From Patella vulgata (lineage: Eukaryota > Mollusca > Gastropoda > Patellidae): DNA of 64,000 bases. A program made the position numbers and the translations under genes. The notes beneath the pieces are model-generated. The model saw only the letters and a list, made by a program, of their open reading frames with translations. It was not told the origin of the DNA and made no database searches. Positions 23,198-34,284 of this stretch are shown here, in pieces (the first letter of the stretch is position 1; every line of letters begins with the position of its first letter). The stretch covers positions 89,091,730 through 89,155,729 of the forward strand of contig NC_065880.2 of the NCBI RefSeq assembly GCF_932274485.2. Reading direction: 5' to 3'.

Positions 23198-23525
23198 TTA
23201 AAGGAGCTAAATCGCTAATATTTTACTCTAATTTAAAATCAGTTATGTTCCGCGAAATAAGCCAGTAGTCTCAATCGAATGCAAATTTCTAGCGCCTGGT
23301 TATTCCAGTCTACATACGCCGTTTGGTTTGGTGCAATATGTCTAGTCTCGTTCCTTGAGTCTTTTGCTAGAACTGGGGCTGAAACGCATTATGGTACACG
23401 ATTCGTGTACCAATGGTAAAATGTTTATTTTGTCTTAAGATCACAGCATCAGTGTTGATTTAAATTGACAAATAAATTGTGTTTTCAATGTTGGATGATA
23501 TTGAGTTAGAGACTTAGCTACTTTA
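23198..23525 (+). mobile_element. MITE-2 copy with internal deletion
   Basis: TTAAAGGAGCTAAATCGCTAAT joined to TTTTACTCTAATTTAAAATC, skipping about 100 bases of the consensus, then GTACACGATTCGTGTACC and end GACTTAGCTACTTTAAA. Confidence 0.82.
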
Positions 23526-23628
23526 AATTACAAAAAACTTTATATATACTTTTATACTTTCATAAGAAATTTATGTTGGAATCTGGAGCGACAAAGTCAA
23601 TCCAAGCTTCTCTCATGAGAGACATTTG

Positions 23629-23870
23629 GTTAAATGTCCACTCGACACAAACTAGGTCATTTTGGGACTAACATATGGTTCAATTTCATTTCACTAAGTC
23701 ACTTGCGCGTAGGGGTCTTTAGCAGTGGGAGAAAACGCGGAGGATCTGGAGAAAACCCACGAGGGTGGACAGGCAACCCTACTCCTTGTCACGTACAACC
23801 ACGTCAGTTTAATGTCCACTCAACACAAACTAGGTCATTCCAGAACTAACATATAGTTCAATTTTATTTC
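23629..23870 (-). mobile_element. Two SINE-A fragments in tandem
   Basis: AATGTCCACTCGACACAAAC to TCACGTACAACCACGTCA, followed by a second tail GTTTAATGTCCACTCAACAC to AATTTTATTTC. Confidence 0.78.
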
Positions 23871-23873
23871 GGG

Positions 23874-24145
23874 GGGGTTGGATGGCCGAATGGTTAGCAC
23901 GTGCGTGCTGTATCATAAAGCCTGTCATTGAGTCAACTGGCATGGTTTCGAATCCCTGGTTGTACGTGACAAGGAGTAGGGTCGCCTGTCCAACCTTGTC
24001 GGTTTTCTCTGGGTCCTTCGATTTCCTCCCACTGCTAAAGACCCCTACGTGCAAGCGAATTATTGAAATAAAGTTGAACCATATGTTAGTCCCGAAATGA
24101 CCTAGTTTGTGTCGAGTGGACGTTAAACCCCATTTCTCTCTCTCA
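23874..24145 (+). mobile_element. SINE-A copy, full length
   Basis: GGGGGTTGGATGGCCGAATG with both promoter boxes (GGTTTCGAATCCC) to GACGTTAAACCCCATTTCTC. Its 3' two thirds are included in the 610-bp tandem duplication. Confidence 0.9.
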
Positions 24146-25178
24146 ATTTTATTTCAACAATTTGCTTGCGCGTTGGAGTCTTTAGTAATAGCAATGGGAG
24201 AAAGCTGGAGGACCAGGAAACCAGCGGCTGCCAGGCAGGATACACCCACATTTTCGAGAGATGGACAGAGAACAAGCTAAAAAGAAAGTGATTTTTCCTA
24301 CAATCAGGTGCCATAATTCAGGAAGTTACGGTCCGATATGCGCAAATATCGAAAGGACCCGAGATCTTTGTGTTATCAACTTACATATCAAGTTTCAACA
24401 AAATCAGATAAAAATTGTGACCTCTATAGGCTCCACAACCTTGATATACCATATTTTTACGCTATTTGAGAACGAACGGCGGCCATTTTGTCTGTCAATT
24501 TTGGGCCGATTTTCACGAATTTCGAACTCAGCCATCCTTAGGGTGCAATGGTGATATAATAATACAAGTTTGTACGTGACAAGGAGTAGGGTCGCCTGTC
24601 CAACCTTGTCGGTTTTCTCTGGGTCCTTCGGTTTCCTCCCACTGCTAAAGACCCCTACGTGCAAGCGAATTATTGAAATAAAGTTGAACCATATGTTAGT
24701 CCCGAAATGACCTAGTTTGTGTCGAGTGGACGTTAAACCCCATTTCTCTCTCAATTTTATTTCAACAATTTGCTTGCGCGTTGGAGTCTTTAGTAATAGC
24801 AATGGGAGAAAGCTGGAGGACCAGGAAACCAGCGGCTGCCAGGCAGGATACACCCACATTTTCGAGAGATGGACAGAGAACAAGCTAAAAAGAAAGTGAT
24901 TTTTCCTACAATCAGGTGCCATAATTCAGGAAGTTACGGTCCGATATGCGCAAATATCGAAAGGACCCGAGATCTTTGTGTTATCAACTTACATATCAAG
25001 TTTCAACAAAATCGGATAAAAATTGTGACCTCTATAGGCTCCACAACCTTGATATACCATATTTTTACGCTATTTGAGAACGAACGGCGGCCATTTTGTC
25101 TGTCAATTTTGGGCCGATTTTCACGAATTTCGAACTCAGCCATCCTTAGGGTGCAATGGTGATATAATAATACAAGTT
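23961..25178. repeat. 610-bp recent tandem duplication
   Basis: 23961-24570 and 24571-25178 are near-identical, differing by one CT unit in the SINE tail and about two substitutions that I can see. Each copy joins the SINE-A 3' part to the first part of the pearl-like element. Confidence 0.93.
24146..24220 (-). mobile_element. SINE-A part split by pearl-like P1
   Basis: AATTTTATTTCAACAATTTGC to AAGCTGGAGGACCAGGAAA; the remainder (AACCCACGAGGTTGGACTGG to GATCTACATCATGCGG) lies at 25611-25722. Confidence 0.82.
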
Positions 25179-25610
25179 TTTAAATCAGATAAAAATTATG
25201 ACCTCTATAGGGTCCACAAGCTAAAAACGCGATTTTTTGTACAATCAGGGGCCATAATTCAGGACGTTACGGTCCGATATGCGCGAATATCGAAAGGAAC
25301 CGAGATCTTTGGGTTATCAACTTACATTTCAAGTTTCAACAAAATTGGATAAAAATTGTGATCTCTATAGTGTCCACAAGCTAAAAACATGATTTTTCGT
25401 ACAAACAGGGGCCATAATCCATGAAGTTTCGATCCGATAGATGCCAACATCGAAAGCAGCCAAGATCTTTTGGAGATAAACCTATATTTCAAGTTTCGTC
25501 AAAATCGGGTAAGAATAGTGACCTGTAGAGTGTCGACAAACAAATTGTAGACGGACGAACGGACAGAGGCGACGACAATATACGTCCACATGAAAATGTG
25601 GGCGTATAAA
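24221..25610 (+). mobile_element. Pearl/Helentron-like element P1, inserted in SINE-A
   Basis: Same ends as the 31-kb copy: CCAGCGGCTGCC, ATACACCCACATTTTC (24240-24255), and GAAAATGTGGGCGTAT (25592-25607). It splits a minus-strand SINE-A (24146-24220 and 25611-25722). A later 610-bp tandem duplication copied its 5' part together with the adjacent SINE. Confidence 0.85.
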
Positions 25611-25722
25611 AACCCACGAGGTTGGACTGGTGACCCTAACCCTTGTCATGTTCAAGTTTGAAATCAAAACCACGCCACTCGATTCACCAACAGACATTAT
25701 GATCTACATCATGCGGCTACCT
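25611..25722 (-). mobile_element. SINE-A part beyond pearl-like P1
   Basis: Continuation of the copy at 24146-24220 from the central block into the head, which is diverged. Confidence 0.78.
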
Positions 25723-25762
25723 ATTTCATTTCATTTGTAAATAATGGATGACGTACAATGTA

Positions 25763-26006
25763 TATGGTGGCTGAAAGCGTCCATTTAGATCGGCGGGTTT
25801 CTAGATACAACGCGAGAGTCGCCGTTAAGCCAGCACGACGAAAGGCTTAACGGCGACTCTCGTGTTGTGAAAGTCGCGGGTCGCCGATAAGGTAGTACGA
25901 CGAAAAAGTCGCCGATCGGCGCCTTTTTCGTCGTGCTGGCTTAACGGCGACTCTCACGTTGTATCTAGAAACACGCTGATCTAAATGGACGCTTTCAGCC
26001 ACCATA
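25763..26006. mobile_element. Fold-back MITE, 244 bp, 6-bp TSD
   Basis: Arms of about 85 bp (TATGGTGGCTGAAAGCGTCC to CACGACGAAAGGC) are almost perfect complements of each other. An inner GGCTTAACGGCGACTCTCGTG block repeats the arm again. AATGTA flanks both sides (25757-25762 and 26007-26012). Transcribed, it would form a long hairpin. Confidence 0.88.
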
Positions 26007-26012
26007 AATGTA

Positions 26013-26404
26013 CGTACCTGTAGGCTTGAGTCAGTTTTTTTTATATCAAACAATAAACCACACAACGTGTCAAAATTGCAGGTAATGGTGTATAATATAA
26101 GAAGTGGTAATAGGTGTTTCAGAAAGAATAACACAAAACCCATTAAAAACCTAAAAGCAATATAACGATACCACATAAAGATAATCCAGAATAAAACAGA
26201 AACTACCACACTGAAACTGTAATGGAAATGAAAAATTTATATCTATTTTTATTGACTATTAAACTTTTTTTGCTTAATTGTGTTTTTGTTCTCAGCCTAG
26301 GGGTTAATTGATACATAAAAATTAAACACCTCTGGTTTCATCTCATTTTATTACTTTTTTAATAAATCAACATATTTATTAAAGTAGCAAATTACCATGT
26401 CCAG
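26013..26404. other. Unassigned intronic DNA
   Basis: AT-rich, no feature recognised. Confidence 0.3.
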
Positions 26405-26513
26405 AATTACAGACAGACAGACAGACAGACAAGACAGACAGACAGACAAGACAGGAAAGACAGACAGACAGACAGACAGACAAGACAGGACAGACAGACA
26501 GACAAGACAGGAA

Positions 26514-26553
<40 letters not shown>

Positions 26554-26607
26554 CAGGACAGACAGACAGACAGACAAGACAGGACAGACAGACAGACAGA
26601 CAAGACA
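26405..26607. repeat. (ACAG)n microsatellite, interrupted
   Basis: ACAGACAGACAG with regular AAGACAGGA interruptions; about 200 bp. Open frames on both strands are artefacts. Confidence 0.95.
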
Positions 26608-26734
26608 AATCAATTTTAAAAGGCAGAAAAACAGGATATGCTTCAGGATATAGTCTTGATCTTTTTTTCACCAGTAGTGATTTACCAATTATCGTTATTT
26701 TATATTCATGCCCAGAGGTGTGTTTCCCAATCTG

Positions 26735-26830
26735 ATTAAAACACAGATCCTATTTCGTTTTGTTTTGATAGTTCAAAATTTCGTTTTACTTGTCTTTACT
26801 ACACTAGGATCTAGGAGAGTTGTTATATAA
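26735..26830 (+). mobile_element. MITE-4, 5' part before a SINE-B
   Basis: GATTAAAACACAGATCCTATTTCG start through GAGTTGTTATATAA, which is the target duplication of the SINE-B inserted at 26831. Confidence 0.8.
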
Positions 26831-27175
26831 ATGAAATAAAATGAAATGAAATGAAATGGGGTTTTAACGTCCTACTGTTCTGCTCCTATGCTGGGCTAAT
26901 GAAGACGGGCATACGCCATACAGTGTGCTATGAGGGAAATTTTGCCCGGGCAGCGGCACTATCGCCTACTCTTATATCGATTTCCAACTGCCAAGGTATC
27001 TTTTACGTGCATTCCAATATATACACGAGACCTCGATTTTTCGTCTCATCCGAAGGACAAGGGGGAACCACGCCGGAAAATCTGGATGAACTTTCTCGAC
27101 CAATGCAGGGATCGAACACCCGATCTCCAGGCTAGCGAGCCAGCGTCTTACCCGGTTAGCCACGTGATCCCCCCC
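26831..27175 (-). mobile_element. SINE-B copy, full length, 14-bp TSD
   Basis: (AAATG)n tail to CGTCTTACCCGGTTAGCCACG. GAGTTGTTATATAA at 26817-26830 and 27176-27189 is an exact target duplication. Confidence 0.94.
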
Positions 27176-27187
27176 GAGTTGTTATAT

Positions 27188-27516
27188 AACACAGAACCTA
27201 TTTCGTTTCGCTTTTTATAGTTCAAAATCTCGTTTTACTTGTCTTTACTACTACACCGGGATCTGGAAGAGTTGTTATATAAACCACGTTCTGGATGATG
27301 TGAGGGATTAGCCAATGAAACGGTCTGTTATGTCGAGTTTTTGGCGTGAAGTGCACGGAACAGTGGGTCACCCACCAACTAGAAACATCAATGTTGAATG
27401 GTTAATCAAATGTATGACATCTGACGCGATTTTGCACTACAACTTGTCAGATCTTCATGTAGTGTAGGCCATCGAAAGTATAAAAAAACAAAACGAAATA
27501 TAGATCTGTATTTTAA
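27188..27516 (+). mobile_element. MITE-4 copy
   Basis: AACACAGAACCTATTTCGTTTCG to CAAAACGAAATATAGATCTG then TATTTTAAT. It follows the first copy at the duplicated GAGTTGTTATATAA, so two MITE-4 heads were adjacent before the SINE arrived. Confidence 0.8.
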
Positions 27517-27576
27517 TCAAATTGTGTGTTTTCGATTCCAATCTTTTATTGCCAAAACAATTTTTTTTCTAAAAAA

Positions 27577-28096
27577 AACAAACCAACATTGAGGCTGATG
27601 TCCCCCATCAAAATCCCAAAATAAATAGATGACACATATATTAATTAATCACACATTTATGTTTTTTAAAAGTATCGAGCAATCAAACTATACACTAAGC
27701 TTCATCACTCTCACTTAATTAGAACTAAAGTTAACGTGTCCCAAAGCTTCAACCAATCAAATTGCTTATCTCTGCTTACCCTAAGCAGAAAATGCTCATC
27801 TTCAAACTCCATCACGGCATTGACCTAATAAACACCTACACCAAGTTTGAACATTCTAGCTCAATTAGAAGGAGAGATATTGTGTTCCAAATGGTGGCCA
27901 ATCAAATTGCTTATTGCTCTGCGTACCCTGAGCAGAAAATGCTTACTATCGAATTTAGTCAAGGTATTGATGTAATGAAACTATACACCATGTTTCATCA
28001 CTCTCACTTAATTAGAACTTAAGTTATTGGGTCCCAAAAAGTGTGACGGACAGGCAGACTGACGGACGGACAGACGGACAGACGGACAGAAGGACG

Positions 28097-28158
<62 letters not shown>

Positions 28159-28197
28159 TTTTAATAGTCCCCTGCTTTCTTCCAAAGGTTGGGGACA
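27577..28197 (+). mobile_element. TGTCCCC-family Helentron-like element T1
   Basis: Begins AACAAACCAACATTGAGGCTGATGTCCCC in the same arrangement as T2 (27577-27605). It has about two diverged monomers carrying AACCAATCAAATTGCTTATC, a GACGGACAGACA tract (28044-28157), and the 3' hairpin GTCCCCTGCTTTCTTCCAAAG to GGTTGGGGACA. Confidence 0.8.
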
Positions 28198-28199
28198 AA

Positions 28200-28537
28200 A
28201 AACTGACTATAGTCAACATAATAAAGACAGGCTTGTGGCATACAGTGTGCTTTAAATTTTGCAAGGAAAGCAGGTGCAACAGCCTACTCTTATATCGAAT
28301 TCCAACTGCCAAGGGATCTTTTACATGCATTCCAATGTATACACTGGACTTCGGTTTTTCGTCTCATCCGAATGACAAGACAGCTGTCCTTGTCAGGCCC
28401 TCCGTCCTGCATCACTGACAAGGGGGAACCACAAGGGAAAATCTGGACCAACTTTCTCAGGCAATGCAGGGATAGAAAACCCGACCTCCAGACTAGCGAG
28501 CCAGCGTCTTACCCACTTAGCCACCATGATCCCCCGA
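28200..28537 (-). mobile_element. SINE-B copy, tail lost
   Basis: AATAAAGACAGGCTTGTGGCAT to GTCTTACCCACTTAGCCACC; adjoins the 3' end of Helentron-like T1. Confidence 0.87.
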
Positions 28538-28599
28538 CTGGGATAATCTAGAAAGGCATGCTTCATGCACTGACTCGGATAATCTAGAAAGGCGTGCAT

Positions 28600-28745
28600 C
28601 ATGCAGCGTGATATGAGGGAGATTTTGCCTGGACAGTGGTGCTATATATACACGGCCTAATCTTATTTTGGATTCTTACGTGCATTCCAATGACAAGAAA
28701 CTGTCAGCAAGTCAGTGTCTTACTCACTGAATAACCCGGTGCAGG
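28600..28745 (-). mobile_element. SINE-B, strongly diverged
   Basis: GTGATATGAGGGAGATTTTGCC to TCAGTGTCTTACTCACTGAA. A flanking duplication, ATAATCTAGAAAGGC, occurs at 28542 and 28579. Confidence 0.65.
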
Positions 28746-28769
28746 TAGAAGAGCCTGGCAAGGAAACGT

Positions 28770-29009
28770 GTGATGGCTGAATGGTCACTGAGTCAACTTG
28801 CGTGGTTTTGATTCCCCGGTTGTAGGTGACAAGATGTAGGGTCATCTGTGTAAACTCGTGGGGTTTTTTTTCGGGTCCTCCAATTTCCTCGCACTGCTAA
28901 AGACCCCTACGCTCAAGCGAATTATTGAAATAAAATTGAACCATATGCTAGTCCCGAAAAGACCTAGTCTGTGTTGAGTGGACGTTAAACCCTATTTGTC
29001 TCTCTCTTA
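28770..29009 (+). mobile_element. SINE-A copy with head deletion
   Basis: GTGTGATGGCTGAATGG joins directly to TCACTGAGTCAAC; B-box GGTTTTGATTCCC; tail GACGTTAAACCCTATTTGTC. Confidence 0.83.
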
Positions 29010-29014
29010 AAGTG

Positions 29015-29385
29015 AAATCAGAGCCGCAGTGGCTCAGTGAGCAAGCCACTGGCTCACTAACCTGGAGGTCCCATGTTCGATTCTTGTGTCGGCCGACAAA
29101 GAACATCTTTATTTTTAGGCATGGTTCCCTCTGGTCAGTGAAGCACGACAGAGGGCCTGGCAAGGGGCAACGAATACTTGTTTGGATGGGACAAAAAAAC
29201 AAGGTCCTGAATACATAGGTGTGCATGTAAAAGATTCATTGGCGGTTAGAATTTGAATAAGGGTAGGCTGTACATGTAGTGCTGCTGTTTTTTTCAAAAT
29301 TTCCCTCATAGCACACTGTATATCGTAGTCGTATGCCTGTCTTCATTAGCCCAGTCAGAGCACAACAGTAGGATGTTAATGAACC
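29015..29385 (+). mobile_element. SINE-B subfamily variant
   Basis: GAGCCGCAGTGGCTCAGTGAG head, CATGTTCGATTCTTG, then a diverged body to CAGTAGGATGTTAATGAACCC. Confidence 0.82.
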
Positions 29386-29444
29386 CTGTTTTGTTTGTAT
29401 TTTAAGCTGGTAAAACGTGTTGCCATAGAATATGATGTAGTACG

Positions 29445-29775
29445 TTAAAGGGGCACTATGGGAGATTGGTAGTTCTCAGTATAATAGTTAAATATTAGAT
29501 AATGTAAAGCGAATTTGATGAAAATTTCAGTCAAATTGATCCACGCTGAACCTAGACATTAGCGATTGAATTTTAGGCATAGCCACGATCATCATTACTA
29601 AAGTCAGTACGGTAAAAAACATAGTCTTTTTTATCCATTTAATCATTAATCAAACACATCGAAAGTTAATTATGGTCTTTTCATGTTAATAAATGTCTAA
29701 TTAATAATTTAGATAACATTTAAGGCCTAAAGAAAGACTTGCAATAGACAGATTTAGCTCTTGCATAATGTTAAT
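29445..29775 (+). mobile_element. MITE-1 copy
   Basis: TTAAAGGGGCACTATGGGAG start, internal TAATAATTTAGATAACATTT, end AGCTCTTGCATAATG. Short internal deletions relative to the fuller copies. Confidence 0.75.
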
Positions 29776-30171
29776 AAATATCACTATAGGTTTAGAATAC
29801 AAGTAATAATGTCGACTATTTTTTAGCTTTCCCGCTAAAACTGTGTTTTTATGATAAATGTGTTGCCATAGAACATGAAGTACATGTTAATATTGCTGAT
29901 TATTTTTTAGCTTTTCCACTAAAACCGTGTCTTTTTGAACACAACATGTTGCCAAGGGACATGAAATGAAATGACAATCAATTTTATTGTACAATTGTCC
30001 ACAAACAAGATAAATCCAAATAAAAATTGTTTACACGTCCACATGCAAGATGTTGTCAAGCAAAAATTTTAGGTTTTTTTTAGATGTCAATAATAAAATG
30101 ATTGTACCAAATGGTTTAATCACTGCCCTGGTCTGGAAATGATGAAAGCGTTGGACGAAGGACCTGGTAAA

Positions 30172-30443
30172 AAGAGAGAAATGGGGTTTAACGTCCACTC
30201 GACACAAACTAGGTCATTTCGGGACTAACATATGGTTTTAATTTTATTTCAATAATTCGCTTGTGCGTAGGGGTCATTAGCAGTGGGAGGAAATCGGAGG
30301 ACCCGGAGAAAACCCACGAGGTTGGACAGGCGACCCTACTCCTTGTCACATACAACTGGGGATTCGAAACCACGCCAGTTGACTCAATGACAGGCCTTAT
30401 GATACAGCATGCACGTGCTAACCATTCGGCCATCCAACCCCCC
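30172..30443 (-). mobile_element. SINE-A copy, full length, near consensus
   Basis: AGAGAGAAATGGGGTTTAAC to CATTCGGCCATCCAACCCCCC; inserted in a SINE-B fragment (continuing at 30446). Confidence 0.9.
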
Positions 30444-30445
30444 AC

Positions 30446-30592
30446 CTGGTAAGAAACAATGTCTAGTCATTCGGATGGAATGAAAAAAAAGAATACAGTT
30501 GGAATTCGATATACATGTAAGAGTAAGCTGTAGAGTCACTGTCCGGGAAAGATTATCCTCATAGTGCACTGCATGACATATACCGTCTTTAT
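30446..30592 (+). mobile_element. SINE-B fragment
   Basis: AATGTCTAGTCATTCGGATGG, CAGTTGGAATTCGATATACA, GTGCACTGCATGACATATACCG. Confidence 0.75.
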
Positions 30593-30593
30593 A

Positions 30594-30808
30594 GAGGGAT
30601 AGAAATAGGGTTTAACATCCCCTCGACACAAACCAGGTCATTTCAGGACTAATATATGGTTAAATTTTATTTCAATAATTTGTATGCGTGTAGGGGTCTT
30701 TAGCAGTGGTTGGACAGGTGACCCCACTCCTTGATAGGGAATTGAAATTATGCCACTTGACTCATTAACAGACCTTATTATCTAACGCCCATGCATTAAA
30801 CCATTCAG
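30594..30808 (-). mobile_element. SINE-A copy, diverged, central deletion
   Basis: AGAAATAGGGTTTAACATCC to AAACCATTCAGCCT; lacks most of the Nin-like block. Confidence 0.78.
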
Positions 30809-30821
30809 CCTGGGTCTATAG

Positions 30822-31003
30822 TGGGGTTGGGTGGGCGAATGGTTTAACTCATGTGTGTTGGATCATAAAGTCTGTCATTAAGTCAAGGGACATGGTTTCG
30901 ATTCCCTGTTTGTACGTGACAAGGAGTAGGGTCGTCTGTCCAATCTCGTGTGGTATTCCCCCACAGCTAAAGACCCATACGTGAAAGCGAATTATTGAAT
31001 TAA
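30822..31003 (+). mobile_element. SINE-A part split by pearl-like P2
   Basis: GGGGTTGGGTGGGCGAATGG to GCGAATTATTGAATTAA; the tail resumes at 32763-32837 with ATTAAACCCCTTGG to CTCATTTCTCTCCCTC. Confidence 0.85.
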
Positions 31004-32762
31004 CCAGCGGCTGCCAGGCAGGATACGCCCACATTTTCGAGACATGGATAGAGAACAAGCTAACAAGAAAGTGATTTTTCCTACAATCAAGGGCCATAAT
31101 TCAGGAAATTACAATTCAATATGCGTGAATATCGAAAGGAACCGAGATCTTTGGGTTATAAACTTACATATCAAGTTTCAACAAAATCGGATAAAAATTG
31201 TGACCTCTATAGGGTCCACAACCTTGATATACCATATTTTTACGCTATTTGAGAAAGAACGGCAGCCATTTTGTCTGTCATTTTTGGGCCGATTTTCACG
31301 AAATTCGAACTCAGTCATCCTTAGGGTGTAACGGTGATATAATAAAACGTTTTTTTAAATCTGATAAAAATTATAACCTCTTTAGGGTCCACAAGCTAAA
31401 AACGCGATTTTTCATACAATCAGGGGCCATAATTCAGGAAGTTAAGGTCCGGTATGCGCAAATATCGAAAGGAACCGAAATCTTTGGGTTATAAACTTAC
31501 ATTTCAAGTTTCAACAAAATCGGATAAAAATTGTGACCTCTATAGTGTCCACAACCTTGATATACCATATTTTTACGCTATTTGAGAACGAACGGCTGCC
31601 ATTTTGTCAGTCAATTTTGGGTCGATTTTCACGAAATTCGAACTCAGCCGTTCTTAGGGTGTAACGTTGATATAATAATACGTTTTTTTTAAATCGGATA
31701 AAAATTATGACCTCTATAGGGTCCACAAGCTAAAAACGTGATTTTTCGTACAAACAGGGGCCATAATTCAGGAAGTTACAGTCCGATATGAACGAATATC
31801 GACAGGAACTGAGATCTTTGGGTAATAAACTTACACTTCAAGTTTCAACAAAATCGAATAAAAATTGTGACCTCTATAGTGTCCACAACCTTGATATACC
31901 ATACTTTTACACTTTTACACGAACGGCGGACATTTTGTCTGTCAATTTTGGGCCGATTTTCACGAAATTCGAACTCAGCCATCCTTACGGTGTAACGGTG
32001 ATATAATAATACGTTTTTTTAAATCAGATAAAAATTATGACCTCTATAGGGTCCACAAGCTAAAAACGCGATTTTTGGTACAATCAGGGGCCATAATTCA
32101 GGAAGTTACGGTCCAATATGCGCGAATATCGAAAGGAACCGAGATCTTTGGATTATCAACTTAGATTTCAAGTTTCAACAAAATCGGATAAAAATTGTGA
32201 CCTCTATAGTGTCCACAACCTTGATATACCATATTTTTACGCTATTTGAGAACGAACGGCGGCCATTTTGTCTGTCAATTTCGGGCCGATTTTCACAAAA
32301 TTCAAACTCAGCTATCCTTAGGGTGTAACGGTGATATAATAATACGTTTTTTTAAATCGGATAAAAATTATGACCTCTATAGGGTCCACAAGCTAAAAAC
32401 GCGATTTTTGGTACAATCAGGGGCCATAATTCAGGATGTTACGGTCCGATATGCGCGAGATCGTTGGATTATCAACTTAGATTTCAAGTTTCAACAAAAT
32501 CGGATAAAAATTGTGACCTCTATAGTGTCCACAAGCTAAAAACGCGATTTTTCGTACAAACAGGGGCCATAATCCATGAAGTTTCGATCCGATACATGCC
32601 AATATCGAAAGGAACCGAGATCTTTTGGAGATAAACCTATATTTCAAGTTTCGTCAAAATCGGATAAGAATTGTGACCTGTAGAGTGTCCACAAACAAAT
32701 TGTGGACGGACGGAAAGGGGCGACGGCATAATACGTCCACATGAAAATGTGGGCGTATAAAA
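31004..32762 (+). mobile_element. Pearl/Helentron-like element P2, inserted in SINE-A
   Basis: Begins CCAGCGGCTGCCAGGCAGG followed by inverted repeat ATACGCCCACATTTTC (31023-31038), matched by GAAAATGTGGGCGTAT (32743-32758). The core is a tandem array of diverged monomers with GGGGCCATAATTCAGGAAGT and ATCGGATAAAAATTGTGACC. Near the 3' end come GTCCACAAACAAATTGTGGAC, a GGACGGACGG tract and a terminal hairpin. The host SINE resumes at 32763. Open frames of about 80-97 codons inside are by-products of the monomers. Confidence 0.85.
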
Positions 32763-32837
32763 ATTAAACCCCTTGGTAGTCCTGCAATGACCTGGTTTGT
32801 GTCGAGTGGATGTGAAACCTCATTTCTCTCCCTCTTA
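32763..32837 (+). mobile_element. SINE-A tail beyond pearl-like P2
   Basis: GACCTGGTTTGTGTCGAGTGG and a CT-rich end; completes the copy begun at 30822. Confidence 0.82.
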
Positions 32838-32867
32838 AGGGTTTATATTATATTCTAGGCCACAATA

Positions 32868-33128
32868 AAATACACATGTGTTTACGGTTACCAGACTGAC
32901 CCCCATTTTTTCTCTCATTTCACAAGCCCTATAACTCAGAACAAATTCCAACACCGACATTTCCCAGTTCCGTGCATTGCACGCCAAGAACTTGTCATAA
33001 CAGACTGTTTCATTGGCTAATCCTTCACATCACCCAAAACTCTTCCAGATCCTAGTGTAGAAAAGACAAGTAAAACAAAATTTTGAACTGTAAAAAATGA
33101 AACGGAATAGGATCTGTGTTTTAATCAC
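32868..33128 (-). mobile_element. MITE-4 copy, one end missing
   Basis: Reversed: CATTGGCTAATCCTTCACATC, AACTCTTCCAGATCCTAGTG, end AGGATCTGTGTTTTAATCAC. Confidence 0.72.
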
Positions 33129-33163
33129 CGAAATTTCCGTATTATTTTCAAGAGCCTTACTCA

Positions 33164-33168
<5 letters not shown>

Positions 33169-33207
<39 letters not shown>

Positions 33208-33368
33208 GGTTTAAGTCCACTCAACACAAACTAGGTCATTTCGGGACTAACATATGGTTTTAATTTTTTATTTCAATAATTCGCTTGCGCATAGGGGTCT
33301 TTAGCAGTGGGTGGAAACTGGAGGACCCGGAGAAAACCCATGAGGTTGGACAGGCGACCCTACTCCTT
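33169..33368 (-). mobile_element. SINE-A, 5'-truncated, with TSD
   Basis: (GA)n-TGGGGTTTAAGTCC to GACAGGCGACCCTACTCCTT. CTCAGTAAT flanks both sides (33160-33168, 33369-33377), so the truncation arose at insertion. Confidence 0.88.
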
Positions 33369-33377
33369 CTCAGTAAT

Positions 33378-33851
33378 AAAGCTAGAAATGCTAGGAAATA
33401 CAAACCCCAGGAAAAAAATAAAGAAATAAACAGATTTTTCAGCCGACTCTATTTTTGATGGCCAAGTGCCCTGGCCAAGTACTCCCCGGCGTAAACTTTG
33501 AGAAAGTACAAGAGAGAGATTAATTAAGTGAGTTAGTAATTATAAACAGTTTGTATTAAATCTGGCCTACAGTTCCCATCACAAGTACCTGGTTCCAACT
33601 TAATTAAACGTTTAAATATTTATAAATTCATACACGATCAATGACCCAAGGCGGATGATAATTCTAGTGACTTATTAGTGATCAACTTGCAGTGTACTGT
33701 ACTGTAACAAGAATATCTCGATCACAAGATTAGACGACAATCCAGTAGCCTGAAGCACCTCCAACACGATCAGAATAATAATTTACTTAAATATTTAAAG
33801 TCCTAGTAGACAGACTATATTCTTATATAGTGCACAAACCTTTAAATCAAT
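33378..33851. other. Unassigned intronic DNA
   Basis: No feature recognised. Confidence 0.3.
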
Positions 33852-34152
33852 CTAAGGGGTCATGGTGGCTAAGTAAGTAGATGCTGGGTCGCTAGCCTGG
33901 AGGTTGGGTGTTCAAACCCTGCATTGGCCGAGTTGTCTAGTCATTTGGATGAGAGAAAAAACGAGGCCCGGTGTACATATTAGCATGCACATAAAAGATC
34001 CCTTGACAGTTGGAATTTGATATAAGAGTAGGCTGCAGCACCGCTGTCCTGGCAAAATTTCCCTCATGGCACACTGTATGGCGTATGCCCGTCTTCATTA
34101 ACCCAGTCAGAGCAGAAAAGTAGGACGTTAAACCCCATCTCATTTCATTTTA
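33852..34152 (+). mobile_element. SINE-B copy with internal deletion
   Basis: GGTCATGGTGGCTAAGTAAG, GTGTTCAAACCCTG, joined from GGCCGAG to TTGTCTAGTCATTTGG, to GACGTTAAACCCCATCTC. Confidence 0.88.
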
Positions 34153-34284
34153 TTTAATATACATGGGATAATCAGCCTAGTCTATGATTAATATCTTGCT
34201 CAAAGTTCTACCTCTTTATTATTCAATTTTTAAGCCACTGAAAGTTATCTGCATTGTCTCATTCTCCACAGCTTAATCCACGTT

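Noticed and set aside
24404-24922. 172-codon minus-strand open frame
   Set aside because: It spans the antisense of pearl-like and SINE-A DNA and is created by the 610-bp tandem duplication.
26351-26735. Cys/Leu/Ser-rich and Thr/Asp/Arg-rich open frames
   Set aside because: Translations of an (ACAG)n microsatellite.
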